Source: an uncultured Limosilactobacillus sp. (lineage in GTDB: Bacteria; Bacillota; Bacilli; Lactobacillales; Lactobacillaceae). Taken from it: a DNA stretch of 57,288 nucleotides. The stretch lies in contig CALVGV010000010.1 in assembly GCA_944327195.1 (NCBI GenBank), forward strand, positions 1 through 57,288, given 5' to 3'. Positions 37,390 through 47,479 of the stretch are shown here, piece after piece. The notes under the pieces are model-generated. The model worked only from the letters and a program-made list of their open reading frames with translations. It did not search any database and was not told the origin of the DNA. The position numbers and the translations under genes were made by a program. How positions within the stretch are numbered: the first letter of the stretch is position 1; each line of letters opens with the position of its first letter.

Positions 37390-37508
37390 ACTAAGAGCGG
37401 GCCGAAGTTTCCAACTAAGATCAGAAATAGCTTCCTTACCCTAGTTTTTCTTCAGAACTTCTCCTAGAACCGCCCCATTGCTTAGCCCCGTAGCCTTTTT
37501 GTTCGCCC

Positions 37509-38492
37509 CTAGTGGACGTCATGGAGGCGGTTCATTAGTTCTTCCACCACCCGGTCGCGGTCGTGGAAGGCGCCGTTATCCTTTAGGCGCAGGAAGTTGG
37601 CCGAGATCACCCGGCAGCCCTGGGCCCGCAGGCCGGCGAAGTCGTGGCGGACCGGCTCGGAAATCTCGTTCCACTCCTGGAAGTTGATGTAGTCCTCCGG
37701 CACCGGTTGGATGTTGACCAGGACCGTGTCGATGAACTGCTTGCCGAGGTGGTCGTTGAGCACCCGGACGTGGTCGGCGTCGGTGAAGTGGTCGGTCTCC
37801 CCCTTCTGGGTCATGATGTTGCAAATGTAGACCACCTCGGCGCTGGTTTCGCGGACCGCCTCGCCGACGTTATCAATCACCAGGTTCGGCAGGATGCTGG
37901 TGAAGAGGCTCCCCGGCCCGAGGATGATCTGATCGGCGTCGTGAATCGCCTCGATCACCGCGTGCATCCCCGCCGCCTGGTGACCGTCGTTATCGTTGGT
38001 CGGCGTGATCCAGACCCGCTGGATCTGCTTGTGGGCGGCGGTGATCTCCGCCTCCCCGCTCAGGGTGGTGCCGTCGGTGAACTCGGCGTTTAGAGTCAGC
38101 GGCTCGCGGGCCACCGGGTAGATGTGGCCCTTGATCTGCATCAGCTGGCTCAGTTCCTGAACCGCCTGGTAGATGTCGCCCTTCATTTCGGCGAGGGCGG
38201 TGATGATCAGGTTGCCGATCGCGTGGCCGGCCAAAAACTGGTCGGAGCTATCAAAGCGGTACTGGAAGATATCGCGCTCCACCTTCGGCATGGTGGTCAG
38301 GGCCACCAGGGCGTTGCGGATGTCGCCCGGCGGAACGACGTTGATGTAGTTGCGCAGGATCCCCGAGGACCCGCCGTCGTCGGCGACCGTTACCACCGCC
38401 GTAATGTCAATGTTTTTGTCGCGCAAGCCGCGCAAGATGATCGGCAGCCCGGTCCCGCCGCCAATCACGACTACCTTTGGTCGATGTCGCAT
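37509..38492 (-). CDS. yvcK: YvcK/GlnK-type gluconeogenesis factor
   Basis: 327 residues. The start [18 protein letters not shown] and later [13 protein letters not shown] match the CofD-like fold of YvcK. In Bacillus it binds UDP-GlcNAc and is needed for growth on gluconeogenic sources and normal cell shape. It begins 17 bases after rapZ ends. Confidence 0.93.
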   Translation of the reverse strand: MRHRPKVVVIGGGTGLPIILRGLRDKNIDITAVVTVADDGGSSGILRNYINVVPPGDIRNALVALTTMPKVERDIFQYRFDSSDQFLAGHAIGNLIITALAEMKGDIYQAVQELSQLMQIKGHIYPVAREPLTLNAEFTDGTTLSGEAEITAAHKQIQRVWITPTNDNDGHQAAGMHAVIEAIHDADQIILGPGSLFTSILPNLVIDNVGEAVRETSAEVVYICNIMTQKGETDHFTDADHVRVLNDHLGKQFIDTVLVNIQPVPEDYINFQEWNEISEPVRHDFAGLRAQGCRVISANFLRLKDNGAFHDRDRVVEELMNRLHDVH

Positions 38493-38509
38493 ACTGATTC
38501 CTTCTTTTC

Positions 38510-39382
38510 TTACTTTGCCTTGTCCACGTCGCGGTGGTGGATGTAGGTGTTATAGCCGGCTTCCTTGAGGGCGCTGCCCAGCCGGTTGGCCAGGGTAACC
38601 GAGCGGTGCTGACCGCCGGTGCAGCCGATCGCAATCGTCAGGCTCGACTTGCCCTCGTTGACGTAGCCCGGCAGGGCCCCCTCGATCAAGGACAGGAGGT
38701 GCTGGTAGAAGTTTTGCGCCAGCGGCGACTTCATCACGTAGTCCTGGACCGGTTGGTCGTTGCCGGTCAGGTGCTTGAGCTCCGGCAAATAGAAGGGGTT
38801 GGGCAGGAAGCGGACGTCCATCACGATGTCGGCGTCCAGCGGCAGGCCGTACTTAAAGCCGAAGGACTCGACCTGGATGTAGAAGGGCGGGCGGCCGCTG
38901 CCGTCGCCGAAGTAATCGGCGATCCGCAGACTGAGCTTGCGCGGCGTCAGCGGGGTGGTGTCGATCTTGACGTCGGCCTGGCTGTTGAGCTGGGCCATCA
39001 GGCGGCGCTCCCGTTGGATCCCGGCCAGCACGCCGTCGTGGTTGGCCAGCGGGTGGGCGCGGCGGGTCTCCTTGTAGCGGGAAACCAGCTTGACGTCGTC
39101 GGCGTCGAGGAAGAGGAGCTTCACCGCTAGGTCGTCCTGGGCCCGCAGCTCCTTCAGGCAGGGCGCGATCTGCTCGTAAAAGGCCCGCGAGCGCGCGTCC
39201 ATCACCATCGCCATCTTGGTGAACTCACCCGACTGCTTGATGACGTCGACGAACTGGTGGGCCAGGCTCGGCAGGATGTTATCGATCACGAAGTAGCCGA
39301 GGTCCTCGAAGGCGTGCACGGCAACCGTCTTGCCGGCCCCGCTCATCCCGGTGATCACAACCACCTCAAATTTCTTTTCCAT
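38510..39382 (-). CDS. rapZ: RNase adapter/UDP-GlcNAc sensor RapZ
   Basis: 290 residues from [21 protein letters not shown] (Walker A near residues 12-19). The C-terminal part contains [10 protein letters not shown] and [18 protein letters not shown]. In E. coli it controls GlmS through small RNAs; in Firmicutes its job is less clear, but it is linked with YvcK and UDP-GlcNAc. First gene of rapZ-yvcK. Confidence 0.94.
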   Translation of the reverse strand: MEKKFEVVVITGMSGAGKTVAVHAFEDLGYFVIDNILPSLAHQFVDVIKQSGEFTKMAMVMDARSRAFYEQIAPCLKELRAQDDLAVKLLFLDADDVKLVSRYKETRRAHPLANHDGVLAGIQRERRLMAQLNSQADVKIDTTPLTPRKLSLRIADYFGDGSGRPPFYIQVESFGFKYGLPLDADIVMDVRFLPNPFYLPELKHLTGNDQPVQDYVMKSPLAQNFYQHLLSLIEGALPGYVNEGKSSLTIAIGCTGGQHRSVTLANRLGSALKEAGYNTYIHHRDVDKAK

Positions 39383-39473
39383 ATGGTTTCCACCCCTTTT
39401 TAGAATACTGCCCAATTCTAACACACCGGGCGTGTCATTTCAGCGAAAATTCTGAAAATCCCGCTTAACAAAG

Positions 39474-39500
39474 AAGCGCCGCGGGATTCCCGTGACGCTT
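39474..39500 (-). terminator. Terminator of uvrA
   Basis: AAGCGCCGCGGG and CCCGTGACGCTTT form an imperfect stem seven bases past the uvrA stop. Confidence 0.65.
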
Positions 39501-39506
39501 TCATCG

Positions 39507-42365
39507 TTATTTTTCCTGCTTGGCGGCCCGGGCCGCGTCGCGTTCCAGCATCTTCTTCAAATACTGGCCGGTGTAGGAGGCGGGCACCTGGGCCACCTCC
39601 TCCGGGGTCCCGGTGGCCACGATCTGGCCGCCGGCCGCCCCGCCCTCGGGCCCGAGGTCGATCAGGTAGTCGGCCGACTTGACGACGTCGAGGTCGTGCT
39701 CGATCACCAAGACGGTATTGCCGGCGTCGACCAGCCGCTGCAGAACGGCCAGGAGGCGCTTGATGTCGGCCATGTGGAGGCCGGTCGTCGGTTCGTCGAG
39801 GATGTAAAAGCTCTTGCCGTGCGACTGACGGTGGAGTTCGCTGGCCAGCTTCATCCGCTGGGCCTCCCCGCCGGAGAGGGTCGTCGCCGGCTGGCCGAGG
39901 TGGACGTAGCCGAGACCAACGTCCTCGATCGTCTGCAGCTTGCGGCGGATCTTCGGGATCGCCGAGAAGAAGTCGAGCGCCTCGCTGACCGTCATGTCGA
40001 GCACCTGGGCGATGTTCTTGCCCTTGTACTCTACCTCGAGGGTCTCGGAGTTGTAGCGGGTACCGTGGCAGACCTCGCAGGGTACATAGACGTCGGGGAG
40101 GAAGTTCATCTCGATCTTGATGATCCCGTCCCCGTGGCAGGCCTCGCAGCGGCCACCCTTGACGTTGAAGCTGAAGCGGCCCTTGGAGTAGCCGCGCACC
40201 TTGGCGGCGTTGGTCTGGGCAAAGAGGTCGCGGATGTCGTCGAAGACCCCGGTGTAGGTGGCCGGGTTCGAGCGCGGCGTCCGCCCGATCGGCGACTGGT
40301 CGATGTCGATCACCTTCTCGACGTTCTCGATCCCGGAAAGCGACCGGTACTTGCCCGGCTTGGCCGAGTTGTTGTTCAGCTTCTGGGCGAGGATTCGCTT
40401 GAGGATCTGGTTGACCAAGGTCGACTTACCGGAGCCGGACACCCCGGTCACGCAGGTGAAGGTGCCGAGCGGGAACTTGACCGTCAAGTCCTTGAGGTTG
40501 TTCTCGGCCGCCCCGGTCAGGGTCAGGTAGTGGCCGTTGCCCTCGCGCCGCTTGGCCGGCACCGGAATCTGCTGCTTGCCGGATAGGTACTGGCCGGTCA
40601 GCGACTTGCGGGCGCGCATGATCTGCTTGGGGGTGCCGGCGGCCATCACCTGGCCCCCCTTCTCGCCGGCGCCGGGGCCGATGTCGATGATGTAGTCGGC
40701 CGCCAGCATCGTGTCCTCGTCGTGCTCGACCACGATCAGGGTGTTGCCGAGGTCGCGCATCTTCTTCAGCGAGGCGATCAGCCGGTCGTTGTCGCGCTGG
40801 TGGAGACCAATCGATGGCTCGTCGAGGACGTACATCACCCCGGAGAGGTTGGAGCCAATCTGGGTGGCCAGCCGGATCCGCTGGGCCTCGCCCCCGGAGA
40901 GGGTCCGCGCCGAGCGGCTGAGGGTCAGGTAGTCGACGCCGACGTTTTGCATGAAGGTCAGCCGGTCGATGATTTCCTTCAGGATCGGCTTGGCGATCTT
41001 GGCCTTGGCCTCCGGCAGGTCGAGGCCGTGGAAGAAGGTCAGCTCGCGGCTGATCGGCAGGTCGCTGACCGCGCCGATGTTTTCGCCGCCCACCTGGACG
41101 GCCAGCGCCCGCTCGTTGAGCCGGTAGCCGTGGCAGACCGGGCAGGCCAGCTCGGTCATGTACTTGCGCATCTGCTCGCGGGTGAAGTCGGAGTTGGTCT
41201 CGCGATAGCGGCGGGAAACGTTGTTGACGACCCCCTCAAAGGGCACGTCGACATCGCGGACGCCGCCGAAGTCGTTTTCGTAGTGGAAGTGGAAGAGCTG
41301 GTCGCCGTTGCCGTAGAGGAGCTGCTTTTGCTGCTTCTTGGGCAGGCCAGCGAAGGGGGTGTTCATGTCGATCCCGGCGGATTGGCAGAATTGGGCCAGC
41401 ATCTCCGGGTAGTACTTAGAGGAAATCGGGTTCCAGGGCACCAGCGCCCCCTCGGCCAGGGTCTTCTCGCGGTCGGGGATCACCAGGTCCTCGTCGACCT
41501 CAAGCTTTTGCCCCAGCCCCTCGCAGGCCGGGCAGGCGCCGATCGGGGCATTGAAGGAGAAGAGGCGCGGTTCCAGCTCGCCGACGGTGAAGCCGCAGAT
41601 CGGGCAGGCGTACTGCTCGGAGAAGAAGAGCGGCTCGCCGCCGATCACGTCGACGGTCGCGTAGCCCTCGCTGAGGCGCAAAGCGGCCTCAAAGGAGTCG
41701 AAGAGGCGCGAGCGGATCCCCTCCTTGACCACGATCCGGTCGACGACGACCGCAATCTCGTGCTGCTGGTTCTTGTTGAGCTCCGGCACCTCTTCCAGGT
41801 CGTAGGTTTCGCCGTCGACCCGGACGCGGACGAAGCCGCCGCGCTTGATCTCCTCGAGGACCTTCTTGTGGGTTCCCTTCTTGCCGCGAACCACCGGGGC
41901 CAGGATCTGGAGCTTGGTCCGCTCCGGCAGCTGGAGGACGCGGTCGACCATCTGCTCGGGCGACTGGCTGGTGATCGGGATGTGGTCGTTGGGGCAGATC
42001 GGGGTGCCGACCCGCGCCCACAGCAGGCGGAGGAAGTCGTTGATCTCGGTGACCGTGCCGACCGTCGAGCGCGGGTTGTGCGAGGTCGTCTTCTGGTCGA
42101 TTGAGATCGCCGGCGAGAGGCCGTCAATCGAGTCGACGTCTGGCTTGTCCATCTGGCCCAAAAACTGGCGGGCGTAGGCGGAGAGGCTCTCCACGTAGCG
42201 ACGCTGCCCCTCGGCGTAGAGGGTATCGAAGGCGAGCGAGCTCTTGCCCGAGCCGGACAGGCCGGTGATCACCACCAGCTTGTTCTTGGGAATCGTCACG
42301 TCGATGTTCTTGAGGTTGTGGGCCCGGGCGCCCTTGATCACAATCTTGTTATTCGTGCTTGCCAC
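39507..42365 (-). CDS. uvrA: Excinuclease ABC subunit A
   Basis: 952 residues; damage-recognition ATPase of nucleotide excision repair. Two ABC modules each with Walker A ([12 protein letters not shown] near residue 33; [12 protein letters not shown] near 640) and signature [18 protein letters not shown]. Zinc fingers appear as CPICG..CPACEG and CEACHG..CEVCHG. The GTG start overlaps uvrB by 17 bases, so uvrB and uvrA are coupled. Confidence 0.98.
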   Translation of the reverse strand: MASTNNKIVIKGARAHNLKNIDVTIPKNKLVVITGLSGSGKSSLAFDTLYAEGQRRYVESLSAYARQFLGQMDKPDVDSIDGLSPAISIDQKTTSHNPRSTVGTVTEINDFLRLLWARVGTPICPNDHIPITSQSPEQMVDRVLQLPERTKLQILAPVVRGKKGTHKKVLEEIKRGGFVRVRVDGETYDLEEVPELNKNQQHEIAVVVDRIVVKEGIRSRLFDSFEAALRLSEGYATVDVIGGEPLFFSEQYACPICGFTVGELEPRLFSFNAPIGACPACEGLGQKLEVDEDLVIPDREKTLAEGALVPWNPISSKYYPEMLAQFCQSAGIDMNTPFAGLPKKQQKQLLYGNGDQLFHFHYENDFGGVRDVDVPFEGVVNNVSRRYRETNSDFTREQMRKYMTELACPVCHGYRLNERALAVQVGGENIGAVSDLPISRELTFFHGLDLPEAKAKIAKPILKEIIDRLTFMQNVGVDYLTLSRSARTLSGGEAQRIRLATQIGSNLSGVMYVLDEPSIGLHQRDNDRLIASLKKMRDLGNTLIVVEHDEDTMLAADYIIDIGPGAGEKGGQVMAAGTPKQIMRARKSLTGQYLSGKQQIPVPAKRREGNGHYLTLTGAAENNLKDLTVKFPLGTFTCVTGVSGSGKSTLVNQILKRILAQKLNNNSAKPGKYRSLSGIENVEKVIDIDQSPIGRTPRSNPATYTGVFDDIRDLFAQTNAAKVRGYSKGRFSFNVKGGRCEACHGDGIIKIEMNFLPDVYVPCEVCHGTRYNSETLEVEYKGKNIAQVLDMTVSEALDFFSAIPKIRRKLQTIEDVGLGYVHLGQPATTLSGGEAQRMKLASELHRQSHGKSFYILDEPTTGLHMADIKRLLAVLQRLVDAGNTVLVIEHDLDVVKSADYLIDLGPEGGAAGGQIVATGTPEEVAQVPASYTGQYLKKMLERDAARAAKQEK

Positions 42366-44394
42366 TGTTCTTCTTTCCCCTTCCCTTCTTTTGCTTGGCG
42401 GTCAGCTCCATGATCGTGTCGCGCAGGGTGGCCGCCTGCTCGAAGTCAAGCCGCTTGGCCGCCGATTGCATCTGCTCGGTCAGCTCGGTCAGCATCGTCT
42501 CCTGGTCGGCCGCCGACAGCTTGGCGAAGTCGGCCGCGGTGAACTCGGCCGACTGGTCGTCTGCCGTCTCGTCGACCTTCTTGACCGCGGTGATTGCCTC
42601 CTGGATCGGCTTGATGATCGTCTTCGGCGTGATGTGGTGCTTTTGGTTGTAGGCCTCCTGGATCGACCGCCGCCGCTTGGTTTCCTCGATCGCCGCCTTC
42701 ATCGAATCGGTGATTGTGTCGGCGTACATGATGACCGCCCCGTGGGCGTTGCGGGCCGCCCGGCCGATCGTTTGGATCAGCGAGCGCTCGTTGCGCAAAA
42801 AGCCTTCCTTGTCGGCGTCGAGGATCGCCACCAGCGAAACCTCGGGAATGTCGAGCCCCTCCCGCAAGAGGTTGATACCGACCAGGACGTCGAACTTGCC
42901 CAGCCGCAGGTCGCGGATGATCTGGGTCCGCTCGAGGGTCTTGATGTCGGAGTGGAGATACTTGACCTTGAGGCCAAGGTCCTTCATGTAGTCGGACAGG
43001 TCCTCGGCCATCTTCTTGGTCAAGGTGGTGATCAGCACCCGCTCGTGTTTTTCGATCCGCTGGTTGATCTCGCCAACCAGGTCGTCGATCTGGCCCATCA
43101 CCGGCCGGACCTCGATCGTCGGGTCGAGCAGGCCGGTCGGCCGGATGATCTGTTGCACCACGTGGTCGGTCTGGGCCTCCTCGTAAGGGCCCGGGGTGGC
43201 CGACATGTAGATTACCTGGTTGACGTGGCCCTCGAATTCCTTTAGGGTCAGCGGCCGGTTGTCGAGGGCCGAGGGCAGGCGGAAGCCGTAGTCGATCAGC
43301 ATCTGCTTGCGGGCCTTGTCGCCGTTGTACATCCCCCGCACCTGGGGCATCGTCTGGTGGGACTCGTCGACCACCAGCAGGAAGTCCTTGGGGAAGAAGT
43401 CGAGCAGGGTGTAGGGCGGCTCGCCGGGCTTGCGGCGGTCCATGTAGCGGGAATAGTTTTCGATCCCGTTGGTGTAGCCCATCTCGCGCATCATTTCGAT
43501 GTCGTAGGTTGTCCGCTGCTGGATCCGCTGGGCCTCCAGCAGCTTGCCCTCCTTGGTGAACTTGGCGACCTGCTTCTTGAGGTCGGCCTCGATCTCTGGC
43601 AGGGCCAGGTCCATGATTTCGTCGCTGGTCAGGAAGTGGGTGGCCGGGAAGATCGACACGTGTTCCAGCTCTCCGGTCACCTCGCCGGTCAGGGCGTCGA
43701 CCTCGCGGATCCGGTCGATCTCGTCGCCGAAGAACTCCACCCGCAGAGCCTTCTCCTCCCGCGAGGCCGGGAAGATTTCGACCACGTCGCCGCGCACCCG
43801 GAAGCGTCCCCGCTGGAAGTCGATGTCGTTGCGGTCAAACTGGATCGTCACCAAGTCGCGCAAGAGGCGGTCGCGGGAGATCTCCTGGCCGACCCGCAGG
43901 GAAACGACGTGGTTTTGGTACTCGGCCGGCGACCCGAGACCGAAGATGCTGGAAACCGAGGCGACCACGATCACGTCGTTGCGTTCGAGCAAGGACGAGG
44001 TGGCCGAGTGGCGCAGCTGGTCGATTTCATCGTTGATCGAGGCGTCCTTTTCGATGTAGGTATCGCTGGAGGGAACGTAGGCCTCGGGTTGGTAATAATC
44101 ATAGTAGGAAACGAAGTACTCGACCGCGTTGTGGGGGAAGAACTTCTTCATTTCCCCGTAGAGCTGACCGGCCAGGGTCTTGTTGTGCGACAGGATCAGG
44201 GTCGGCTTGTTGACGTTCTTGATCACGTTGGAGATGGTGAAGGTCTTCCCGGTCCCGGTGGCCCCCAGCAGGATCTGGGCGTGTTCGCCCTCCTTAACCC
44301 CCTTGGTGAGGGCCGCGATGGCCTCCGGCTGGTCCCCGGTTGGCTGGTAGTCGGAAACCAGGTCAAATTGCTGGTCGTCCTGGCGGTAAATCAT
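42349..44394 (-). CDS. uvrB: Excinuclease ABC subunit B
   Basis: 681 residues from [10 protein letters not shown]. Helicase motifs: Walker [18 protein letters not shown] box, and [10 protein letters not shown]; the beta-hairpin region [12 protein letters not shown] binds damaged DNA, and the C-terminal UVR helix pair (about 640-680) meets UvrC. The ATG follows GAGGGGGA. A longer frame through the repeat region upstream is rejected. Order uvrB-uvrA as in most Firmicutes. Confidence 0.98.
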   Translation of the reverse strand: MIYRQDDQQFDLVSDYQPTGDQPEAIAALTKGVKEGEHAQILLGATGTGKTFTISNVIKNVNKPTLILSHNKTLAGQLYGEMKKFFPHNAVEYFVSYYDYYQPEAYVPSSDTYIEKDASINDEIDQLRHSATSSLLERNDVIVVASVSSIFGLGSPAEYQNHVVSLRVGQEISRDRLLRDLVTIQFDRNDIDFQRGRFRVRGDVVEIFPASREEKALRVEFFGDEIDRIREVDALTGEVTGELEHVSIFPATHFLTSDEIMDLALPEIEADLKKQVAKFTKEGKLLEAQRIQQRTTYDIEMMREMGYTNGIENYSRYMDRRKPGEPPYTLLDFFPKDFLLVVDESHQTMPQVRGMYNGDKARKQMLIDYGFRLPSALDNRPLTLKEFEGHVNQVIYMSATPGPYEEAQTDHVVQQIIRPTGLLDPTIEVRPVMGQIDDLVGEINQRIEKHERVLITTLTKKMAEDLSDYMKDLGLKVKYLHSDIKTLERTQIIRDLRLGKFDVLVGINLLREGLDIPEVSLVAILDADKEGFLRNERSLIQTIGRAARNAHGAVIMYADTITDSMKAAIEETKRRRSIQEAYNQKHHITPKTIIKPIQEAITAVKKVDETADDQSAEFTAADFAKLSAADQETMLTELTEQMQSAAKRLDFEQAATLRDTIMELTAKQKKGRGKKNSGKHE

Positions 44395-45018
44395 TGTCAA
44401 TCCCCCTCGAAAAAGTGCTGTCCCTAGTGTAGCACGCGAACATTCTTTCCGAAAAGAAATTGGATTGGCGATTTTGAAAAAAAGTTGGTGGGGGGCCTGC
44501 GCTCCGCGAAGTGAGCGGGACCGTGACGAAAGACGATCCATAAACTGGGAAAAACAAGGGGCGATATCGGCTTTCCCACAGAAGGGACCAGTGGGAGAGT
44601 GCGGTGATAGTCTTTTGGATAGATCCCGCTAAGGCTTTTAACCAAGCGTAAATGGTGTAGCCACGCGGACAAAGGGAAGCGAGGGGCCGCTTGCTAATCA
44701 GTCACCGGAATGTGACTAGTCCGTCCTAAATTTACCTCTTCCCGTTGGTTGCTTGTAGGAAAAATGGCTCCCTATCGTCAGCAGTGTCATTTCTGAAAAA
44801 AAGGCGGCCGGTCCACAAAGAGGCAACCATTTCGCTTTTCCCAGTTTGGTAGCTGGGGTTCGCCATCGTTGCCGGCCGGAGCGGAGCGAAAATGCGGGCC
44901 AAGATAGCGAAATTTCACTTGGCGGGTTTCCCGCCTAGTGAAAGGTCGAGTTCTGAGACCCGGAGGGGCTCAGAATCGTGCCCGCTATCGTCACGGCCCG
45001 CAATTTTCGCGGAGCGTC
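44395..45018. other. Repeat-filled region between the LacI-type gene and uvrB
   Basis: About 620 bases without a gene. It contains the left end of one family 1 unit (44497-44525), a far-spaced inverted repeat AAACTGGGAAAA (44542-44553) and TTTTCCCAGTTT (44836-44847), and the complete copy D at the end. Frames here are by-products of the repeats. The uvrB promoter was not recognised. Confidence 0.75.
44886..45010 (-). repeat. Family 1 structured repeat, copy D
   Basis: Outer stem GCGAAAATGCGGGCC (44886-44900) with GGCCCGCAATTTTCGC (44995-45010), then GATAGCG with CGCTATC. Inner hairpins TTTCACT-T-GGCGGG with CCCGCC-T-AGTGAAA (44913-44943) and TTCTGAG with CTCAGAA (44951-44975). It ends eight bases before the stop codon of the LacI-type gene. 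Confidence 0.86.
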
Positions 45019-46026
45019 CTACACCGACGGCGCCTTCACCCAGCTCACCGGCACGAAGGTCGTCGCCGCGCCGGGTTTACCGGCCTCAATCTGCTCCAGG
45101 AGGCGCTTGGCCGCCAGGTTGCCCATCATTTCCATGTCCTGCTTAACCAGGAAGATCCCCTCGCCAACAAAGCGCGACCAGGCCCAGTCGTCAAAGCTAA
45201 CCAGGCCAACGTCTTGCGGAAAGGACCAGCCCTGCTCCTTGAAGATCGCCAGCAGGTCGAAGAGGACCGGCCCCATCAGCGAGATGATCACCGTCTTCCC
45301 CTTCAGGCTACTGACCCACTTGACCAGCTGGGCCGCCAGGTGGGCGCGGTCTTCGCCCTGCGTGGTGGGGATGTTGAGGTAGTTGGCCCCGGTGGCGTCG
45401 GCCGCCGCCTGGAGGCCGGCCATCCGCGGCAGTTGGCCCGAGGCCTCGGCAAACTGGGCGCTGACCGAGAGCAGGTTTTGGTAGCCCTGCCCAACCAGGT
45501 AGCGGCCGAGGTCGTAGCAGGCGGTCCGGTTGGGGCTGGTCACCCGGCCGACGTTGAGCGGCTGGTCGGCCACCTCGCGATCGACCACCACCAGCGGGCA
45601 GCCGCCGTCAATCACCGCCTGGTACTGGGCAAAGGCGCGCGAATCGGGCTGGACAATGATCCCGTCGACCTGCTGGCTGGCCAGCCGCCGGAGGGCGCGG
45701 GCCTCGCTGGCCTTGTCGTTGTTGGTGTTCATCAAGAGCAGGTCGTAACCGGCCGGCTGCAAGACGTCGTCGACCCCCTTGGCCAAGAGGGAGGAGAAGG
45801 GGTTGCCGATGTCGCCGACCAGGAGGCCGACCAGGTTGGTCTTGTCCTGGCGGAGGCGGCGGGCCGAGGCGGCCGGGGCGTAGTTTAAAGCGGCGATCGT
45901 CTTGGCGATCCGCTCACGGGTGGCCGGCCGCATCCGTTCATAGTGGCCGTTGAGGTAGCGCGAAACGGTGGTCACCGACACCCCGGCCTGCTTGGCAACG
46001 TCCTTGATGGTTGCGTGTTGGTACAT
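45019..46026 (-). CDS. gntR: LacI-family regulator of gluconate genes
   Basis: 335 residues. The N-terminal helix-turn-helix TIKDVAKQAGVSVTTVSRYLNGH and hinge ALNYAPAASARRL are classical, followed by a periplasmic-binding-like effector domain (NLVGLLVGDIGNPFSS). It follows gntK and gntP and so probably represses them until gluconate or 6-phosphogluconate binds. The ATG (MYQHATIKD) is preceded by a GGGGGAAAG site. The symbol reflects context only. Confidence 0.85.
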   Translation of the reverse strand: MYQHATIKDVAKQAGVSVTTVSRYLNGHYERMRPATRERIAKTIAALNYAPAASARRLRQDKTNLVGLLVGDIGNPFSSLLAKGVDDVLQPAGYDLLLMNTNNDKASEARALRRLASQQVDGIIVQPDSRAFAQYQAVIDGGCPLVVVDREVADQPLNVGRVTSPNRTACYDLGRYLVGQGYQNLLSVSAQFAEASGQLPRMAGLQAAADATGANYLNIPTTQGEDRAHLAAQLVKWVSSLKGKTVIISLMGPVLFDLLAIFKEQGWSFPQDVGLVSFDDWAWSRFVGEGIFLVKQDMEMMGNLAAKRLLEQIEAGKPGAATTFVPVSWVKAPSV

Positions 46027-46098
46027 ACTCTTTCCCCCAATTGTGCGTGTTAACCTCGATTTTACGGACCGCCGCCGGCCACGGCAAGCCCCAAACCA

Positions 46099-46128
46099 AA
46101 ATGGGTGCCCCATCCGGAGCACCCATTT
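46099..46128 (-). terminator. Hairpin between gntP and the regulator gene
   Basis: AAATGGGTGCTCC and GGGGCACCCATTT form a strong stem on the minus strand, seven bases after gntP. It probably ends most gntKP transcripts before the regulator. Confidence 0.75.
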
Positions 46129-46134
46129 ATTTCA

Positions 46135-47478
46135 TTAAAGAACTAGGGACATCAGCCAAACCGTCAGCAGGCCGGCCAGGGCCAGGACGCAGGTCAGGGT
46201 AGTCCAGGCGATGAAGTTTTCCTTCAGGCTGAGGCCGAAGTATTCCTTGATCATCCAGAAACCGGCGTCGTTGACGTGGCCACCAAAGACCGACCCGGCC
46301 CCCACGGCAAGGACCATCAGGGCGGCCATCGTCGACCCGGAACCGAACTGGTGGGCCATCGGGGCGATCAGGCCGGCGGCGGTCATTGCCGACACGGTCG
46401 AGGAACCGAGGGCGATCCGCAGGATGGCGGTGATCAGCCAGGCGGCCAGGATCGGCGACAGGTTGGTGTTGGTGAAGAGGCTGGAGACGTACTTGGAGAT
46501 CCCCCCGTCAACGAGGACCTGCTTGAAGGCCCCACCCCCACCGATGATCAGAAGCATCATGGCGATTTGCTTGACGGCGGTGGTCATCGAGTTGGAGATT
46601 TCGCTCATCTTCTTGCCGCGCTTGAGCCCCATCGTGACGATCGCAAACAGCAGCGAGATCAGCATCGCCGCGTCCGGGGCACCAACGAACTGGATGAACT
46701 CGTTGACCGGGTTCTTGCTTGGCAAGACGAAGGAGCAGATCGTGGCGACGGCAATCAGGATCACCGGCAGCATCGCCGTCAGGACCGAAATCCAGAAGCC
46801 CGGCGTTTCCTCGAGGTCAAACTCCTTGTATTCGCCAAGGACGGCGATGTCGAGGTTCTTGCGGTAGACCTTCGGGTAGAAGCGGTGCAGGAAGTAGTTG
46901 TAGACCGGGCCGGCGATGATGATCGTCGGGATGGCCGCGATGATGCCGAGCAAGAGGACGTGGCCGAGGTTGGCACCGAGGATCTCGGTGATCGCCGTTG
47001 GCGCCGGGTGCGGCGGCAAGAAGGCGTGGGTGACGTTCAGGGTGGCCGCCATCGGTACGCCGAGGTAGATCAGCGGCAGGTCCATTTCCCGGGCAATAAT
47101 GAAGATGATCGGCAGAACCACCACCAGGCCGACCTCAAAGAAGAGGGCCAGGCCGATGATGAAGGAGGCCAGGATGACGGCCACCTGGATCCAGCGGCGA
47201 CCGAACTTCTGGATCAGGGTGGTGGCGATCCGGTAGCCGCCACCGGAATCGGAAACCAGCTGGCCGAGCATCGAACCGAAGCCGAAGATGACGGCCAGGT
47301 GACCGAGTTGGCCGCCGATCCCGGTTTCGATCGTCGTTGGGATCTTGGAAATCGGGATCTGCAGCATCAGGGCAATGATGAAGGAGGTTACCACCAGCGA
47401 AACGAAGGTGTTCATCTTCAGCTTGATGATCATGAAGATCAAGAGGGCAACCCCGATCAGAACGATTAATAATGGCAT
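46135..47478 (-). CDS. gntP: Gluconate permease GntP
   Basis: 447-residue proton-linked gluconate transporter with about 12-14 helices. The segments FGFGSMLGQLVSDSGGGYRIA, FLPPHPAPTAI and AVGAGSVFGGHVNDAGFWMIKEYF are hallmarks of the GntP family. It starts one base after gntK ends and is followed by a terminator. Confidence 0.94.
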   Translation of the reverse strand: MPLLIVLIGVALLIFMIIKLKMNTFVSLVVTSFIIALMLQIPISKIPTTIETGIGGQLGHLAVIFGFGSMLGQLVSDSGGGYRIATTLIQKFGRRWIQVAVILASFIIGLALFFEVGLVVVLPIIFIIAREMDLPLIYLGVPMAATLNVTHAFLPPHPAPTAITEILGANLGHVLLLGIIAAIPTIIIAGPVYNYFLHRFYPKVYRKNLDIAVLGEYKEFDLEETPGFWISVLTAMLPVILIAVATICSFVLPSKNPVNEFIQFVGAPDAAMLISLLFAIVTMGLKRGKKMSEISNSMTTAVKQIAMMLLIIGGGGAFKQVLVDGGISKYVSSLFTNTNLSPILAAWLITAILRIALGSSTVSAMTAAGLIAPMAHQFGSGSTMAALMVLAVGAGSVFGGHVNDAGFWMIKEYFGLSLKENFIAWTTLTCVLALAGLLTVWLMSLVL

Positions 47479-47479
47479 C

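Larger units (their letters stand above)
36875..37508. other. Repeat-filled region between yvcK and whiA
   Basis: About 630 bases without a believable gene. A reading frame at 37019-37390 (-) is composed of repeat sequence and is rejected. It holds family 1 copy C and a second, partial unit at 37290-37400 with the stem CGAACCGGGC/GCCCGCCGGTTCG. Both units end in GGTGGTACCANTGCAACTAAGAG. Confidence 0.75.

Noticed and set aside
37019-37390. 123-residue open frame on the minus strand between yvcK and whiA
   Set aside because: It is built entirely from family 1 repeat sequence; similar peptide pieces appear in the other copies in changing frames, and there is no ribosome site.
44395-44541. N-terminal extension of UvrB
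   Set aside because: The ATG at 44394 has a ribosome site and gives the standard UvrB N terminus; the extra part is repeat-derived.
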